From positions 1,364,001 through 1,428,000 of the forward strand of contig CAWJLA010000001.1 of NCBI GenBank assembly GCA_963843605.1: DNA of 64,000 nucleotides, written 5' to 3'. The DNA is from FEN-1297 sp963843605. GTDB taxonomy: Bacteria > Bacteroidota > Ignavibacteria > Ignavibacteriales > Ignavibacteriaceae. The notes beneath the pieces are model-generated. The model saw only the letters and a program-made list of their open reading frames with translations, did not search any database and was not told where the DNA came from. The position numbers and the translations under genes were made by a program. Shown here one piece after another: positions 54,726 through 64,000 of this stretch. The stretch's first letter is position 1; the number at the start of each line of letters is the position of its first letter.

Positions 54726-56252
54726 ATGAATAACGAACTGGTAGAAGTTGCTCAAACCGAGATTCCAAAAACAATGCCGCCGGAACCGAGTGTTGTCGTA
54801 ATATTCGGAGTTACCGGAGATTTAACTCACCGCGAACTTATTCCCGCTTTATACGCTTTGAACTGCAAGGGACTTCTGCCCCGTCCTTTCGCTATTATCG
54901 GCTTTGCCAGAAGAGATTGGTCGGATGAGTTCTTCCGAAACGAAATGAATAAGACGATGAAGAAAGTAAGTGAATGCGGCGATGAGGAATGGAAACTCTT
55001 CTCTAAAAATCTTTTTTACGTGCAGGGAAATTTCAACGACGATCCTTCAACTTCTTATAAAAAATTAAAAGACAAAATTCACCAGGTACAAAAAGACCTT
55101 AATATTCCGGATAACGTATTATTTCATTTATCGACTCCGCCTGAGAATTACGGCGAGATAATAGAGAGACTCGGTGCCGTTTCGCTATCCAAAAGCGAGA
55201 ACGGATGGCGCAGGGTAATTATTGAGAAACCATTCGGCCGTAACGAAAAATCGGCGAGGGAACTCGACTCGGCAATAAATAAAGTATTCGACGAAGATCA
55301 AGTATTCAGGGTTGATCACTATCTCGGCAAAGAGACGGTGCAGAACATGCTTGTCTTCAGATTCGCGAATCCGGGATTTGAACCGATATGGAACAGGAAT
55401 TACATAGAGTATGTGCAGATAACGGTTGCAGAAGAACTTGGGATAGGCACGCGCGGCAATTTTTACGAATCTACCGGCGTAATACGAGACATGGTGCAGA
55501 ACCATCTTCTTCAACTGCTTTGCATGACGGCAATTGAACCGCCGGTAAATTACGATGCTCATTCACTAAGATCGGAAACCGTAAAAGTACTCGATTCAAT
55601 CTGTGATATTAACATAGAAAAAGATGTGGTGCTCGGACAATATGATGCCGGTGAATCCAAAGGTGAAAAAGTAATCGGGTATAGAGAAGAGAATAACGTG
55701 GCTCTCGGCTCAACTACTCCTACTTTCGCTGCGTTTCGATTAATGATTGATAACTGGCGGTGGGCCGGTGTTCCTTTCTTTCTTAGAACAGGAAAAAGAT
55801 TGAAGAAAAAACTGACCGAAGTTACCATTCAATTTAAATCAACACCGCACTTAATGTTTCCCACTTATGAACGAAACGAGCTTCATAAAAATGTTCTCAC
55901 TTTCCGTCTGCAGCCGAACGAAGGAATTCTTTATACTTTTATGGCAAAGCAGCCCGGAGCAGAACTACATTTAAAACCGGTTAACTTGAATTTTCAGTAT
56001 GACACTGCATTTAATATAGCCGAGCCTCCGAGCGCATATCAGTGGCTGTTGTTTGATGCTATGAAGGGAGATCAGACATTATTCCCGCGCGCCGACTGGA
56101 TTTACAAAGCCTGGTCAATAATCGATCCTATCATTTCAAAATGGGAAAAAGATCCATGGCTTAAAGTTCCGAACTATAAGGCGGGTTCCTGGGGCCCGGC
56201 TGAAGCCGAGAAACTGGTAAGCAAGCAAGGATGCAGATGGAAAACACAATAA
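54726..56252 (+). CDS. zwf: glucose-6-phosphate 1-dehydrogenase
   Basis: 508 residues with an AAAGGAG site before the ATG. The NADP-binding start VVIFGVTGDLTHRELIPALY, the active-site motif RVDHYLGKETVQN with the catalytic His, the EKPFGRN segment and a C-terminal GDQTLFPRADW identify Zwf. It makes 6-phosphogluconolactone and NADPH, opening the oxidative pentose-phosphate path that the upstream Tal-Pgi enzyme connects back to glycolysis. No gnd or pgl is in the window. Confidence 0.96.
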   Translation: MNNELVEVAQTEIPKTMPPEPSVVVIFGVTGDLTHRELIPALYALNCKGLLPRPFAIIGFARRDWSDEFFRNEMNKTMKKVSECGDEEWKLFSKNLFYVQGNFNDDPSTSYKKLKDKIHQVQKDLNIPDNVLFHLSTPPENYGEIIERLGAVSLSKSENGWRRVIIEKPFGRNEKSARELDSAINKVFDEDQVFRVDHYLGKETVQNMLVFRFANPGFEPIWNRNYIEYVQITVAEELGIGTRGNFYESTGVIRDMVQNHLLQLLCMTAIEPPVNYDAHSLRSETVKVLDSICDINIEKDVVLGQYDAGESKGEKVIGYREENNVALGSTTPTFAAFRLMIDNWRWAGVPFFLRTGKRLKKKLTEVTIQFKSTPHLMFPTYERNELHKNVLTFRLQPNEGILYTFMAKQPGAELHLKPVNLNFQYDTAFNIAEPPSAYQWLLFDAMKGDQTLFPRADWIYKAWSIIDPIISKWEKDPWLKVPNYKAGSWGPAEAEKLVSKQGCRWKTQ

Positions 56253-56701
56253 TATATTTATAAAGTTTACTACAAAAATAAAGTTTACGCTTATTTGTGG
56301 TTCTCCGTGGAACTTCGAGAAATTATTTCCCAGTAAGATTTTCAGAAGTATTTTAATTTCACTCGTACCTGACCATGCATACCTACCCTTTAGGCAGGCA
56401 AGTCCTCGCGCAAAGATAGAAGATATGTGGGTATAAATTCCGCCGCACTAAATAATCTTAGTTCAATTAACAAACATCTTAAACTATGAATGAATTTATT
56501 TATTTAATTCGAAATCAATTTTGCACCGAACGGTGCAACTACTCACGTGTAATTCACATCATCGAAATAAATAATTGAATTGAAATCAGAATAAGAATTA
56601 AGTATAACTTACAAAGTATTGTGTGTTTATATGTTTTTCTGAAGTAGAATAATATATTCTGTAAATAAAATTATTAAACTATACTTAATTACGGAGGAAA
56701 T
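56253..56701. other. 449-bp gap with repeat fragments and a dyad
   Basis: Holds a fragment of the CTCAGTG family (56296-56315, GTGGTTCTCCGTGGAAC), a GC-rich piece CCTACCCTTTAGGCAGGCA (56383-56401) and the perfect dyad TTGCACC-GAAC-GGTGCAA (56521-56538), about 165 bp before the next gene. The dyad could be an operator or RNA hairpin. No gene seen. Confidence 0.4.
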
Positions 56702-57007
56702 ATGTGGCAGAGCTGGCTTATTCTGATGGCAGGGGCTTGGTTAACACTATCTTCATTTATTTGGAGAATTCAAACCCGCGAAAATTTAATTATTACCGGA
56801 GCGGCAATATTAATACTGGGTTTCTGGGAAAGCAAGAATCTGGAAGGAGTAATGATGGGAATGCTCGGCCTTTGGGTGCTGCTGAGCGGATTTGCTAATT
56901 ATCTGAACCTTCCCATCAATTATTTTTTAACCGGACTTACGATAATGTTTGTTGCTTTCATCGCTGCAATTATAGAAACAAAATCACCGCTAGCCCACGG
57001 ACATTAA
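56702..57007 (+). CDS. SPW-repeat membrane protein
   Basis: 101 residues in four short hydrophobic helices arranged as two repeats, WQSWLILMAGAWLTLSSFIW and GMLGLWVLLSGFANYL, matching the SPW repeat pattern. Ribosome site GGAGG. Function unknown in general. Flanked by a dyad upstream and a terminator downstream, so it is an independent unit. Confidence 0.75.
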   Translation: MWQSWLILMAGAWLTLSSFIWRIQTRENLIITGAAILILGFWESKNLEGVMMGMLGLWVLLSGFANYLNLPINYFLTGLTIMFVAFIAAIIETKSPLAHGH

Positions 57008-57022
57008 AAAATAAATTAAAGG

Positions 57023-57081
57023 CGCCGGGAAATAATTATAGTCAGTTTGTCCGATTATTTAACCCGGCGTTTGATTTTTTA
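57023..57081 (+). terminator. terminator after the SPW protein gene
   Basis: CGCCGGG-AAATAAT pairs with ATTATTT-AA-CCCGGCG (two-base bulge) across a 17-base loop, followed by TTTGATTTTTTA. Confidence 0.75.
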
Positions 57082-57192
57082 TTCATACTATTATTATCTT
57101 ATTGCTAAAATCAACTATTAAAATAAATCTAATCCGCTTAAATAATCTAAATTCAATCATTCTTACCGAAGCCGGTATAAAATAGGCATAGA

Positions 57193-58488
57193 ATGCAATA
57201 TTTAAAATATAATAAGCGCCTTCTTGTTTTATTATTTATCGTTTTTATTATTTCGGGAATAAGCTGCACCGGAAGTGAAAAGGATTTTACTATATGGATC
57301 GGGGGATCGCCGGAAGAGGTGAATTATTGGGCTAAGCTTATTGATCAGTTTAATAAAAGTACGGGTGATAATCTTCAATTAGTTAGACAGCCCACATACA
57401 CCGATCAGCGCAGACAGGCGCTCGCAATATCGCTGGAAGCAAAGCAGCCGGACCCCGATCTTTTTCTTATGGATGTAGTATGGATCGACCAGTTCGCGAG
57501 ATCAAACTGGCTGCAGTCTCTTGACGGATATATCAAGTCTTCCAGTTTTAATACTGAAGTTTTCTTTACAAATATTCTTAATTCCGTCGACAAGTATAAC
57601 GGAAATTTATTTGCGCTTCCCGTATTTATGGACGTCGGATTGCTCTATTACAGACCAGATCTTCTTAAGCAGTCCGGTTTCGATTCACCTCCCGAAACAT
57701 GGAAAGAACTGGTAAACGAATCGGAGAAAATCCAACGCGAGCAAAGAATTAAAAACAAATCTTTCTCAGGATTCGTCTGGCAGGGCGCCCAGTATGAGGG
57801 ATTGGTATGCGATTTCCTGGAATTCATTGCCTCGAACGGCGGCGGCATTATGCGCAACGGGAAAATAGATCTTGATACTAAGACAAACATCGAAGCTTTA
57901 CAATTCATGCAGAATCTAATTCATAAATACCGCATATCTCCTTCAAATACATATACCGAAATGAAAGAAGAAGAGGCAAGAAGAGCATTTCAGAGAGGTG
58001 ATGCGCTCTTCGAACGAAACTGGACATATGCCTGGAAGCTTCATCAAAGCAGCGGCTCTACGGTTAAAGGAAAAGTAGGTGTTGCTCTGCTGCCTCATTT
58101 CGACGATCATAAATCAGTTTCTGCTTTGGGCGGATGGCACATCGGCATTTCCAGATTTTCCGATGAGAAAGTAAAAGCGTGGAAATTCATACAATATGTT
58201 ACTTCGTATATTGTACAAAAGGATCTCGTTCTGAATGTAGGCTGGAATCCGGGAAGAAGAGATGTTTATAAAGATAGTGTTGTACTAAGTCAGATCCCGC
58301 AAATAAAAACTTTTCTGAAGGCATTCGATCATGCCGTCGCAAGACCTGAGCTTCCTTATTACAGTCAGGTTTCTGATGTAATTCAAAGGTACGTAAATGA
58401 TTGCCTGGCAGAGAAAATAAGCGCTGCCGATGCTTTGAAGAAAATGCAGACGGAAATTAATAAGCTGGTTGAAATTTATGGCGGATAA
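57193..58488 (+). CDS. sugar ABC transporter substrate-binding lipoprotein
   Basis: 431 residues: signal peptide to C25 (ISGISC, a relaxed lipobox), then the family-1 extracellular solute-binding layout with FTIWIGGSPEEVNYWAKLIDQF, DLFLMDVVWIDQFARS, ALPVFMDVGLLYYRPDLL and GGWHIGISRFS. Such proteins capture oligosaccharides such as trehalose or maltose for CUT1 importers. The stop codon overlaps the first permease gene by 11 bp, giving a three-gene operon. The ligand cannot be read. Confidence 0.9.
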   Translation: MQYLKYNKRLLVLLFIVFIISGISCTGSEKDFTIWIGGSPEEVNYWAKLIDQFNKSTGDNLQLVRQPTYTDQRRQALAISLEAKQPDPDLFLMDVVWIDQFARSNWLQSLDGYIKSSSFNTEVFFTNILNSVDKYNGNLFALPVFMDVGLLYYRPDLLKQSGFDSPPETWKELVNESEKIQREQRIKNKSFSGFVWQGAQYEGLVCDFLEFIASNGGGIMRNGKIDLDTKTNIEALQFMQNLIHKYRISPSNTYTEMKEEEARRAFQRGDALFERNWTYAWKLHQSSGSTVKGKVGVALLPHFDDHKSVSALGGWHIGISRFSDEKVKAWKFIQYVTSYIVQKDLVLNVGWNPGRRDVYKDSVVLSQIPQIKTFLKAFDHAVARPELPYYSQVSDVIQRYVNDCLAEKISAADALKKMQTEINKLVEIYGG

Positions 58489-59371
58489 GAAAAAATATTT
58501 AATAAACAGTGAGCAGTTACAGGGTTACTGGTTCAGTCTGCCGTTAATACTTGTAACTCTTGTGTTTATTTTCCTGCCGGTAACCGGTACGCTGATAAGC
58601 AGCTTTTTCCGAGACGTAACTTTTATGCCGAATAAATTTTTGGGACTGGAAAATTACGGACGTTTATTTTCAGATGTACACTTCTGGCAATCGGTACAAT
58701 TCACATTGTTGTTTGTATTGGTCTCGGTTTCACTGGAAATGATTTTCGGAACGGTATTCGCCTTGCTGCTGAACGAAGCTTTTCCGGGTAGAGGATTTCT
58801 CAGAGTAATAATTCTTATCCCCTGGGCCATCCCCGTGGTTATCTCCGCCCGCGTGTGGCAGCTGATCTATAATTTCGATTACGGAGTATTTAATTTTTTA
58901 GCGATTCATCTTGGATTATCCGGCGGTCCGGTTAACTGGCTCGGCTCGCCGGTAGGAGCTTTCTTTTCAATTGTATTCAGCGACGTATGGAAAACAACTC
59001 CGTTTATTGCCGTCATATTACTTTCCGGTTTATCCGCAATTCAGGGAGAGCTTTATGAGCAGGCCGTAATTGACGGCTCAAATATGTGGCAAAGATTTAA
59101 GTTCATTACACTACCCCTTCTTAAGCCCGTTTTATTAGTTGCGATATTATTCCGAACTATCGATGCGGTCAGGATATTCGATTTAATATATATACTTACC
59201 GGGGGCGGACCCGGAGGAAGTACAACTTCAATTTCAATTTATGCTTTCAAATATTATTTATCCGGCGATTTCGGCTACGGCTCGGCGATTTCCGTGGTCG
59301 TCTTTCTAATCGCTTCTGCCCTTGCAGTTCTTTACATTAAGTTCGGGCGATTCGGCGAGTTGATAAAATGA
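58478..59371 (+). CDS. sugar ABC transporter permease, MalF-like
   Basis: 297 residues from the ATG at 58478 (MADKKKYLIN); an in-frame TTG nine bases earlier is less likely. Six helices. The EAA loop for ATPase contact is seen as YEQAVIDGSNMWQRFKFITLPLL, the LIYILTGGGPGGSTTS segment is typical of MalF/UgpA-type permeases. It forms a heterodimer with the next gene's product. No ATPase gene is in the operon, so a shared MsmK/MalK-like ATPase elsewhere is expected. Confidence 0.92.
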   Translation: MADKKKYLINSEQLQGYWFSLPLILVTLVFIFLPVTGTLISSFFRDVTFMPNKFLGLENYGRLFSDVHFWQSVQFTLLFVLVSVSLEMIFGTVFALLLNEAFPGRGFLRVIILIPWAIPVVISARVWQLIYNFDYGVFNFLAIHLGLSGGPVNWLGSPVGAFFSIVFSDVWKTTPFIAVILLSGLSAIQGELYEQAVIDGSNMWQRFKFITLPLLKPVLLVAILFRTIDAVRIFDLIYILTGGGPGGSTTSISIYAFKYYLSGDFGYGSAISVVVFLIASALAVLYIKFGRFGELIK

Positions 59372-60198
59372 AACGGAAGAAAACAAAAATAATACTAAAT
59401 ACGGCCGGAGGAATATTCTTATTTATTTTTTGTATTGCCCCGTTTATATGGATGCTTACCGTTTCCTTTTCGGATCATCCGGATTTTCTTTCTTCGAATA
59501 TGAAATTTCTGTTTACTCTTAATAATTATATACAGGTAATACAAAGTAATGCAGTACATTTATTCTCCTATCTGAAGAATAGCCTGGTTGTTTCCGCGGC
59601 ATCGGCATTTTTCGCAACATTGTTTGCAAGTCTTTCAGCTTATGCCATAACACGGTTAAAATTCAAGGGCAGGAAATTAATTCCGCTCCTTCTGCTGGGT
59701 TTTTCTATGTTTCCTCAAATTAGTATAGTCGGTTATTTGTTTAAGATGATGACCGAGCTCGGATGGATAAATACTTATTACGCTCTTATCTTCCCTTATA
59801 TAACTCTCGGATTGCCATTAGCTCTGTGGATTATGATGAGTCAGTTTTCTCAGCTTTCTCTGGAGCTTGATCAGGCAGCTCTGGTTGACGGCGCATCAAG
59901 ATTTCAGATACTACAAAAAATAATTTTTCCCATTGCCCTGCCCGGCGCTTTCTCAACCTTCATGCTGATATTTATCTATTCCTTCAACGAATTTCTTTTT
60001 GCGTTGATGTTTACCATAGATTATCATACCAGAACTATCCCCGTCGGTATAGCGCTGTTTGAAGGGCTTCACGGACAAATACCCTGGGGTTATATAATGG
60101 CTGCTTCGGTCATTTCAATTATCCCGGTGCTGCTGTTAATTGCTTTCTTCCAGAAATATATCATACAAGGTTTGTCGGAAGGTTCTGTAAAAGGATAG
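59368..60198 (+). CDS. sugar ABC transporter permease, MalG-like
   Basis: 276 residues overlapping the previous gene by 4 bp (ATGA). Six helices with the EAA motif ELDQAALVDGASRFQILQKIIFP and the MalG-type end (IIQGLSEGSVKG). Partner of the MalF-like subunit; imports a saccharide with the lipoprotein encoded upstream. Confidence 0.92.
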   Translation: MKRKKTKIILNTAGGIFLFIFCIAPFIWMLTVSFSDHPDFLSSNMKFLFTLNNYIQVIQSNAVHLFSYLKNSLVVSAASAFFATLFASLSAYAITRLKFKGRKLIPLLLLGFSMFPQISIVGYLFKMMTELGWINTYYALIFPYITLGLPLALWIMMSQFSQLSLELDQAALVDGASRFQILQKIIFPIALPGAFSTFMLIFIYSFNEFLFALMFTIDYHTRTIPVGIALFEGLHGQIPWGYIMAASVISIIPVLLLIAFFQKYIIQGLSEGSVKG

Positions 60199-60305
60199 CG
60201 ATTTCATGTATTTATTCTTTGTGAAATTCTCATAGGCGTTGACCTAAGAAATTTTGACTGTCTAATAGCATAATAAAAATAATAATAAAATAAGCAGAAA
60301 AGGTT

Positions 60306-60452
60306 GAACTCTGCGGAGTTCATTTTTAATGATTTATTACAAAAATTAAACCTCTCCGGGGTTTAGAAGTATCGAGAACTTAATTAACACTGTTAGGAGT
60401 TAAATGTTTGTAGCAAGAAATGTCCCGCATATAACAGAACTACGCAGTAGTT
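60306..60452. repeat. cluster of four short hairpins in a 676-bp gap
   Basis: Four palindromes sit about 20-45 bp apart: GAACTC-TGCG-GAGTTC (60306-60321), TAAACC-loop-GGTTTA (60347-60365), the imperfect TTAACACT-GTT-AGGAGTTAA (60384-60403) and AACTAC-GCA-GTAGTT (60438-60452). Two are followed by AAATG(T). The format resembles the ACTCC..GGAGT hairpin repeats of Bacteroidota genomes. The rest of 60199-60874 shows no gene. Confidence 0.55.
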
Positions 60453-60874
60453 AAATGTATTTATATACAATAAATTCCGGAAATTTTTCAAAAATTAAGT
60501 TGGCGCCTTTCTGAATCCAACTGAGGTTCAAGATCAAGATGAGAGTAATATCAAAATTTAATAATTATTTCGTTTTTTGATTCTTATCACGATAACAAAT
60601 CTAATCCTTTCTTATATAGTTAATCTTATTGAACTGTCTTAATCCTTTTCGATTTTCTTCGCCGGATTATCTAAATATATAACCGGTACTTTAAAATTCC
60701 GATTTACTGTAAGCTGATAATAAATATTATTTTATCCTTAAAATCATATGATTCAAATAGGAAGATTGAATCAAGGCTAAAGTTCAGATCAAACAATGTA
60801 AATGAAACAATTTATTATAAGAATTTAATAATGCGGATATCCGAAGCTATTATTTGAATTAAAAAGGAGATACT

Positions 60875-62461
60875 ATGAGTTTGAAAGAAATAAAAGCTGC
60901 ACAATTTGATGATTTAAAAAACGGGGAAATGAAAAACGTATCCGTCGGCAATGGAAAAGAATTACTGCTCTGCAGGATTGAAAATAATTATTATGCTGTT
61001 TCGGCAAATTGTACGCATTACGGCGCTCCGCTAAGTGATGGAATTTTAAATGGCGAAAAAATTGTTTGTCCGTGGCATCACGCATGCTTTAACGCTAAAA
61101 CAGGTACTTTGTTGGAACCGCCGGCAATGGATCCCCTTATCAAATTTGATGTCATAATTAAAAACGAGGATGTTGTCATACTAATACCGGATAACGCGGA
61201 AGAAAGTAAGCCGGCTGTAAATATTAAAACTACCGCAAAATCAGAATCTGGAACTTATGTAATTCTGGGCGGAGGTGCCGCAGGAAATTCCGCTGCCCTT
61301 TCCTTAAGAAACGACGGCTTTGACGGAAAAATATTCTTAATATCCAAAGAGAACAAAATACCTTACGACCGACCGAATTTAAGCAAAGAATATCTTTCCG
61401 GCGAAGCAGAAGAAGAATGGATGCCGTTAAGAAACGAAGAATTCTATAACGATAATGATATCGAGCTGCTGTTGAACCATCATGTAACCGAACTAAACGT
61501 CCCTTTAAAAGAAATAAAGTTTACCGGTAACAAAAAAATAAAATTCGATAAAGTGTTAATAGCCACCGGAGGTAAAGCGAAAAGACTAAATCTCCCCGGA
61601 GAAAATTTAAATGATATTTTTACATTGAGAAACTTTAGAGATGCTGATAATATTATCGAAGCGTCGCACAATGCGGAAAGGGTAATAATTATCGGCGCCA
61701 GTTTTATCGGACTGGAAACCGCCTTCAGTCTGTCCAAAAGAAAAATTCCGGTTACAATAATATCGCAGGAATTAATTCCGTTCGAACGGGTTTTCGGAAG
61801 AGAAGTCGGAAAACTGTTCCGCAACCTTCACGAAGAAAACGGAGTTACCTTCAGATTGAGCCGTACATTAAAATCCTTCGAAGGAAAAGAAAAAGTTGAA
61901 GCCGTTACGCTCGAGCAGGGAGGCAGAATTGAAACCGATCTTGTGATAATGGGTGTCGGCGTAGAACCTTCAACGGAATTTATCAAGGGTTTAAATCTGC
62001 AAAAGGACGGCAGTGTAAGAGTCAATAAATATTTTCAAGCGGAAAACGATATTTATGCCGCCGGCGATATTATAACTATGAAAGATTGGCGTACAAATGA
62101 AGATATAAGAATTGAGCATTGGAGGACAGCCCTTCAACAAGGCCGTTTAGCCGCCCATAACATGAAGGGGATAGCGGCACCGTTTAACTGCATCCCTTTT
62201 TTCTGGACCGAGCAGCTTGGTATCAGCTTAAGATATGTAGGTCATGCAAAGGACTGGGAAGAAATTATTATACACGGCGATATTGCCTCGAAAGATTTTA
62301 TTTCATACTACATAAAAAACAATATGGTCTATTCGGCTGCAGGATGTAACCGCGACAAAGAAATGGCAGCAATAGAAGAGCTTATGATTTCGAATAAAAT
62401 GCCTCCGGCTTCTAAGTTAAAATACGATTCCGTGGATTTTATCGGGCTGCTGTCTAAATAA
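60875..62461 (+). CDS. Rieske-fused FAD/NAD(P)H oxidoreductase (AIFM3-like)
   Basis: 528 residues. Rieske [2Fe-2S] domain at about 5-105 with C46-x-H48 (CTHYGAP) and C65-xx-H68 (CPWHHACF). Then a two-dinucleotide-fold reductase with GGGAAGNSA (about 132-140), IIIGASFIGLETAFSL for NAD(P)H, and AAGDIITMKDW for FAD. Matches the ferredoxin-reductase/AIFM3 family, where electrons pass from NAD(P)H through FAD to the Rieske centre and an unknown acceptor. Strong AAAGGAG site before the ATG. Monocistronic. Confidence 0.9.
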   Translation: MSLKEIKAAQFDDLKNGEMKNVSVGNGKELLLCRIENNYYAVSANCTHYGAPLSDGILNGEKIVCPWHHACFNAKTGTLLEPPAMDPLIKFDVIIKNEDVVILIPDNAEESKPAVNIKTTAKSESGTYVILGGGAAGNSAALSLRNDGFDGKIFLISKENKIPYDRPNLSKEYLSGEAEEEWMPLRNEEFYNDNDIELLLNHHVTELNVPLKEIKFTGNKKIKFDKVLIATGGKAKRLNLPGENLNDIFTLRNFRDADNIIEASHNAERVIIIGASFIGLETAFSLSKRKIPVTIISQELIPFERVFGREVGKLFRNLHEENGVTFRLSRTLKSFEGKEKVEAVTLEQGGRIETDLVIMGVGVEPSTEFIKGLNLQKDGSVRVNKYFQAENDIYAAGDIITMKDWRTNEDIRIEHWRTALQQGRLAAHNMKGIAAPFNCIPFFWTEQLGISLRYVGHAKDWEEIIIHGDIASKDFISYYIKNNMVYSAAGCNRDKEMAAIEELMISNKMPPASKLKYDSVDFIGLLSK

Positions 62462-62647
62462 CCGGCTGCAGTAGTCAACACATGATAGAACATTGAATAA
62501 AATAATATGTATTGAGCTGCTTACTTTTACAAAAGAATAAAAAATTCCCGATTTAGCGATATTAATGCTGCATATTTAGTATTTTAAACTACCGTGACAT
62601 CAAATTGATTAAAGTTTAATACCTAAATAATTTAGAAAGGGGATACA

Positions 62648-64000
62648 ATGTATACCGCTTTGTTGCTTGTGTTATTAGGAATAGCCGGCTTTTTATTTAT
62701 AACCGGCGCACAAAAGAAAAAAACTCTACAGATGTCAGGGGGAATAGCAGTAGCGCTGCTTACTCTTTTTTTCTTTTGGTTTATGGGTTTTTGGGGAGAA
62801 GCATTGTGGTTTGAGAATTTGGGCTACGGTCAGAGGTTCTGGACAATTTTTTTCTCGAACGGTTTGTTTGCGGTTATAGGAGCAGTTTCCGGCTGGCTTC
62901 TGATGCTTCTTTTATCCGTTCATATTCCTAAGAATCAAAAATTAATTAAAGGCGTAGTCAAAATAATCGGTGTAGTTATAGGAGGTACTTGGGGTTTTTC
63001 AAACTGGGATATTATTCTAAAATTCTGGAACGGCGTATCTACAGGTTTAAAAGATCCGATTCTCGGCAAGGATGTAGGCTTTTATTTGTTTACACTGCCT
63101 TTTCTTGATCAATTTTATAATCTCATGTTTTCGCTCTCGTTTATAACCTTAATCATCATCTTTTTTATAGCTTTCATCAGGATACTCGGTAGCAATTTAA
63201 AGGTTTATTTCCCCAAGCTAGCTACGATAAGAACGGAAGAGTTCACGGAATCACTTTACTGGGTTGCGGGAATCTTTCTTATTATACTGGCTTTCGGTAA
63301 GTTTATTGAACGTTACCAGGTAATGTATTCGCAAACCGGAGTCGTAACCGGCCCGGGATGGACCGATGTGCATATACTTCTCCCCGCCTACATCGTCGTA
63401 ATTGTTCTTATGCTGATGCTTGCTCTGGTGTTGTTAATCCCAAAGCTCAGAATAAGGATTCAGCGTCCTTTTAAAAAATATAATACTTTCCCGGAAAGAT
63501 CCGATTTTTTTGTTTTTGTTACTTCGGGTATAACTGTTTTGGTTATCTGGTTTGTTGCATTTTCGGCAGTGCCGCAAATTTTCGAATTGCTTGTTGTAAG
63601 ACCCAACGAGATAACGTACGAAAGACCTTTCATTTCCAACAACATTAAATTTACCCGAAAAGCCTTCGGATTAAACAAAATTGAAGAGAAACAATATCCT
63701 ATCAGCGGTACACTTACGCAGGATATAGTTAATCAAAATAAAAATTTGTTTTCAAATATCAGGCTGTGGGACTGGCGTGCGCTCGATGCCGTTTACAAGC
63801 AGTTTCAGGCGATAAGACTTTATTACGAGTTCTCCGATGTGGACGTGGACAGGTATCATTTCGCCGACGAATACAGGGAGGTAATGGTTTCTGCAAGAGA
63901 AATGAATATATCGAATCTCCCCATTCAAAGTCAGACATTTGTTAATAAAAGATTTCAATATACACACGGCTACGGCATTACGATGGCAACCGTAAATGAA
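62648..64000 (+). CDS. UPF0182 family membrane protein (runs off right edge)
   Basis: 451 residues visible from the ATG at 62648, preceded by GAAAGGGG; the full family is about 900. Seven hydrophobic helices (starting LLLVLLGIAGFLFI) precede a large extracytoplasmic part. Landmarks are LWFENLGYGQRFWT, GKDVGFYLFTLPFLDQF, a YSQTGVVTGPGWTDVH segment, VVRPNEITYERPFISNNI and TRKAFGL..NIRLWDWRAL. UPF0182 has no established function. C-terminal half is missing from the window. Confidence 0.92.
   Translation, partial: MYTALLLVLLGIAGFLFITGAQKKKTLQMSGGIAVALLTLFFFWFMGFWGEALWFENLGYGQRFWTIFFSNGLFAVIGAVSGWLLMLLLSVHIPKNQKLIKGVVKIIGVVIGGTWGFSNWDIILKFWNGVSTGLKDPILGKDVGFYLFTLPFLDQFYNLMFSLSFITLIIIFFIAFIRILGSNLKVYFPKLATIRTEEFTESLYWVAGIFLIILAFGKFIERYQVMYSQTGVVTGPGWTDVHILLPAYIVVIVLMLMLALVLLIPKLRIRIQRPFKKYNTFPERSDFFVFVTSGITVLVIWFVAFSAVPQIFELLVVRPNEITYERPFISNNIKFTRKAFGLNKIEEKQYPISGTLTQDIVNQNKNLFSNIRLWDWRALDAVYKQFQAIRLYYEFSDVDVDRYHFADEYREVMVSAREMNISNLPIQSQTFVNKRFQYTHGYGITMATVNE

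Overview
The window looks like a chromosome segment of an uncultivated, AT-rich member of the Ignavibacteria (Bacteroidota/Chlorobi group). The evidence is two secreted proteins that end in the YPNPFNP-type C-terminal sorting module used by the type IX secretion system, a fused transaldolase/glucose-6-phosphate isomerase, small Bacteroidota-style lipoproteins, and no phage or plasmid backbone. The taxonomy is an inference from gene content. I saw no tRNA, rRNA or CRISPR array.

Layout. Positions 1-14600 are nearly all on the minus strand and carry envelope and housekeeping genes: a GlmU-like nucleotidyltransferase cut by the left edge, an O-antigen-ligase-like protein with an inserted propeller-like domain, an MsbA-type ABC exporter, a lipoprotein, a site-2 protease, XerD, a 7TM-HD (PgpH-type) phosphodiesterase, a degenerate thioredoxin-fold protein, ferrochelatase, and one reading frame joining a CorA channel to a TPR histidine kinase. 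Positions 14769-21278 hold surface proteins: a T9SS-sorted subtilase, then small lipoproteins and beta-barrel proteins within a clean 1515-bp tandem duplication. A MITE-like element follows.

Positions 21814-32344 are unusual because four genes there are interrupted (hemL, a 5'-nucleotidase, a Ycf48/BNR-repeat T9SS protein and a HAD phosphatase), while the ABC-2 exporter operon and three small membrane-protein genes among them are intact. A fifth gene, trpB2 at 42.7 kb, has one frameshift. Either real gene decay or local assembly error explains this.

Positions 32425-48601 carry a secreted glycoside hydrolase, a U32 RNA-hydroxylation-type protein, an HDOD plus histidine kinase operon, a P-II protein with a porin-like barrel, and a histidine kinase/sigma-54 activator pair. 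That pair is followed by dyad sites, a sigma-54-like promoter and a small secreted protein, which I read as a self-contained regulatory circuit.

Positions 48801-64000 are central and sugar metabolism: L-2-hydroxyglutarate oxidase, an isochorismatase-fold hydrolase, Tal-Pgi fusion, Zwf, a CUT1-type sugar ABC transporter without its ATPase, a Rieske-fused FAD oxidoreductase and a UPF0182 membrane protein cut by the right edge. Tal-Pgi and Zwf feed the same glucose-6-phosphate/pentose-phosphate node. The gaps in this part carry several families of GC-rich or palindromic repeats.
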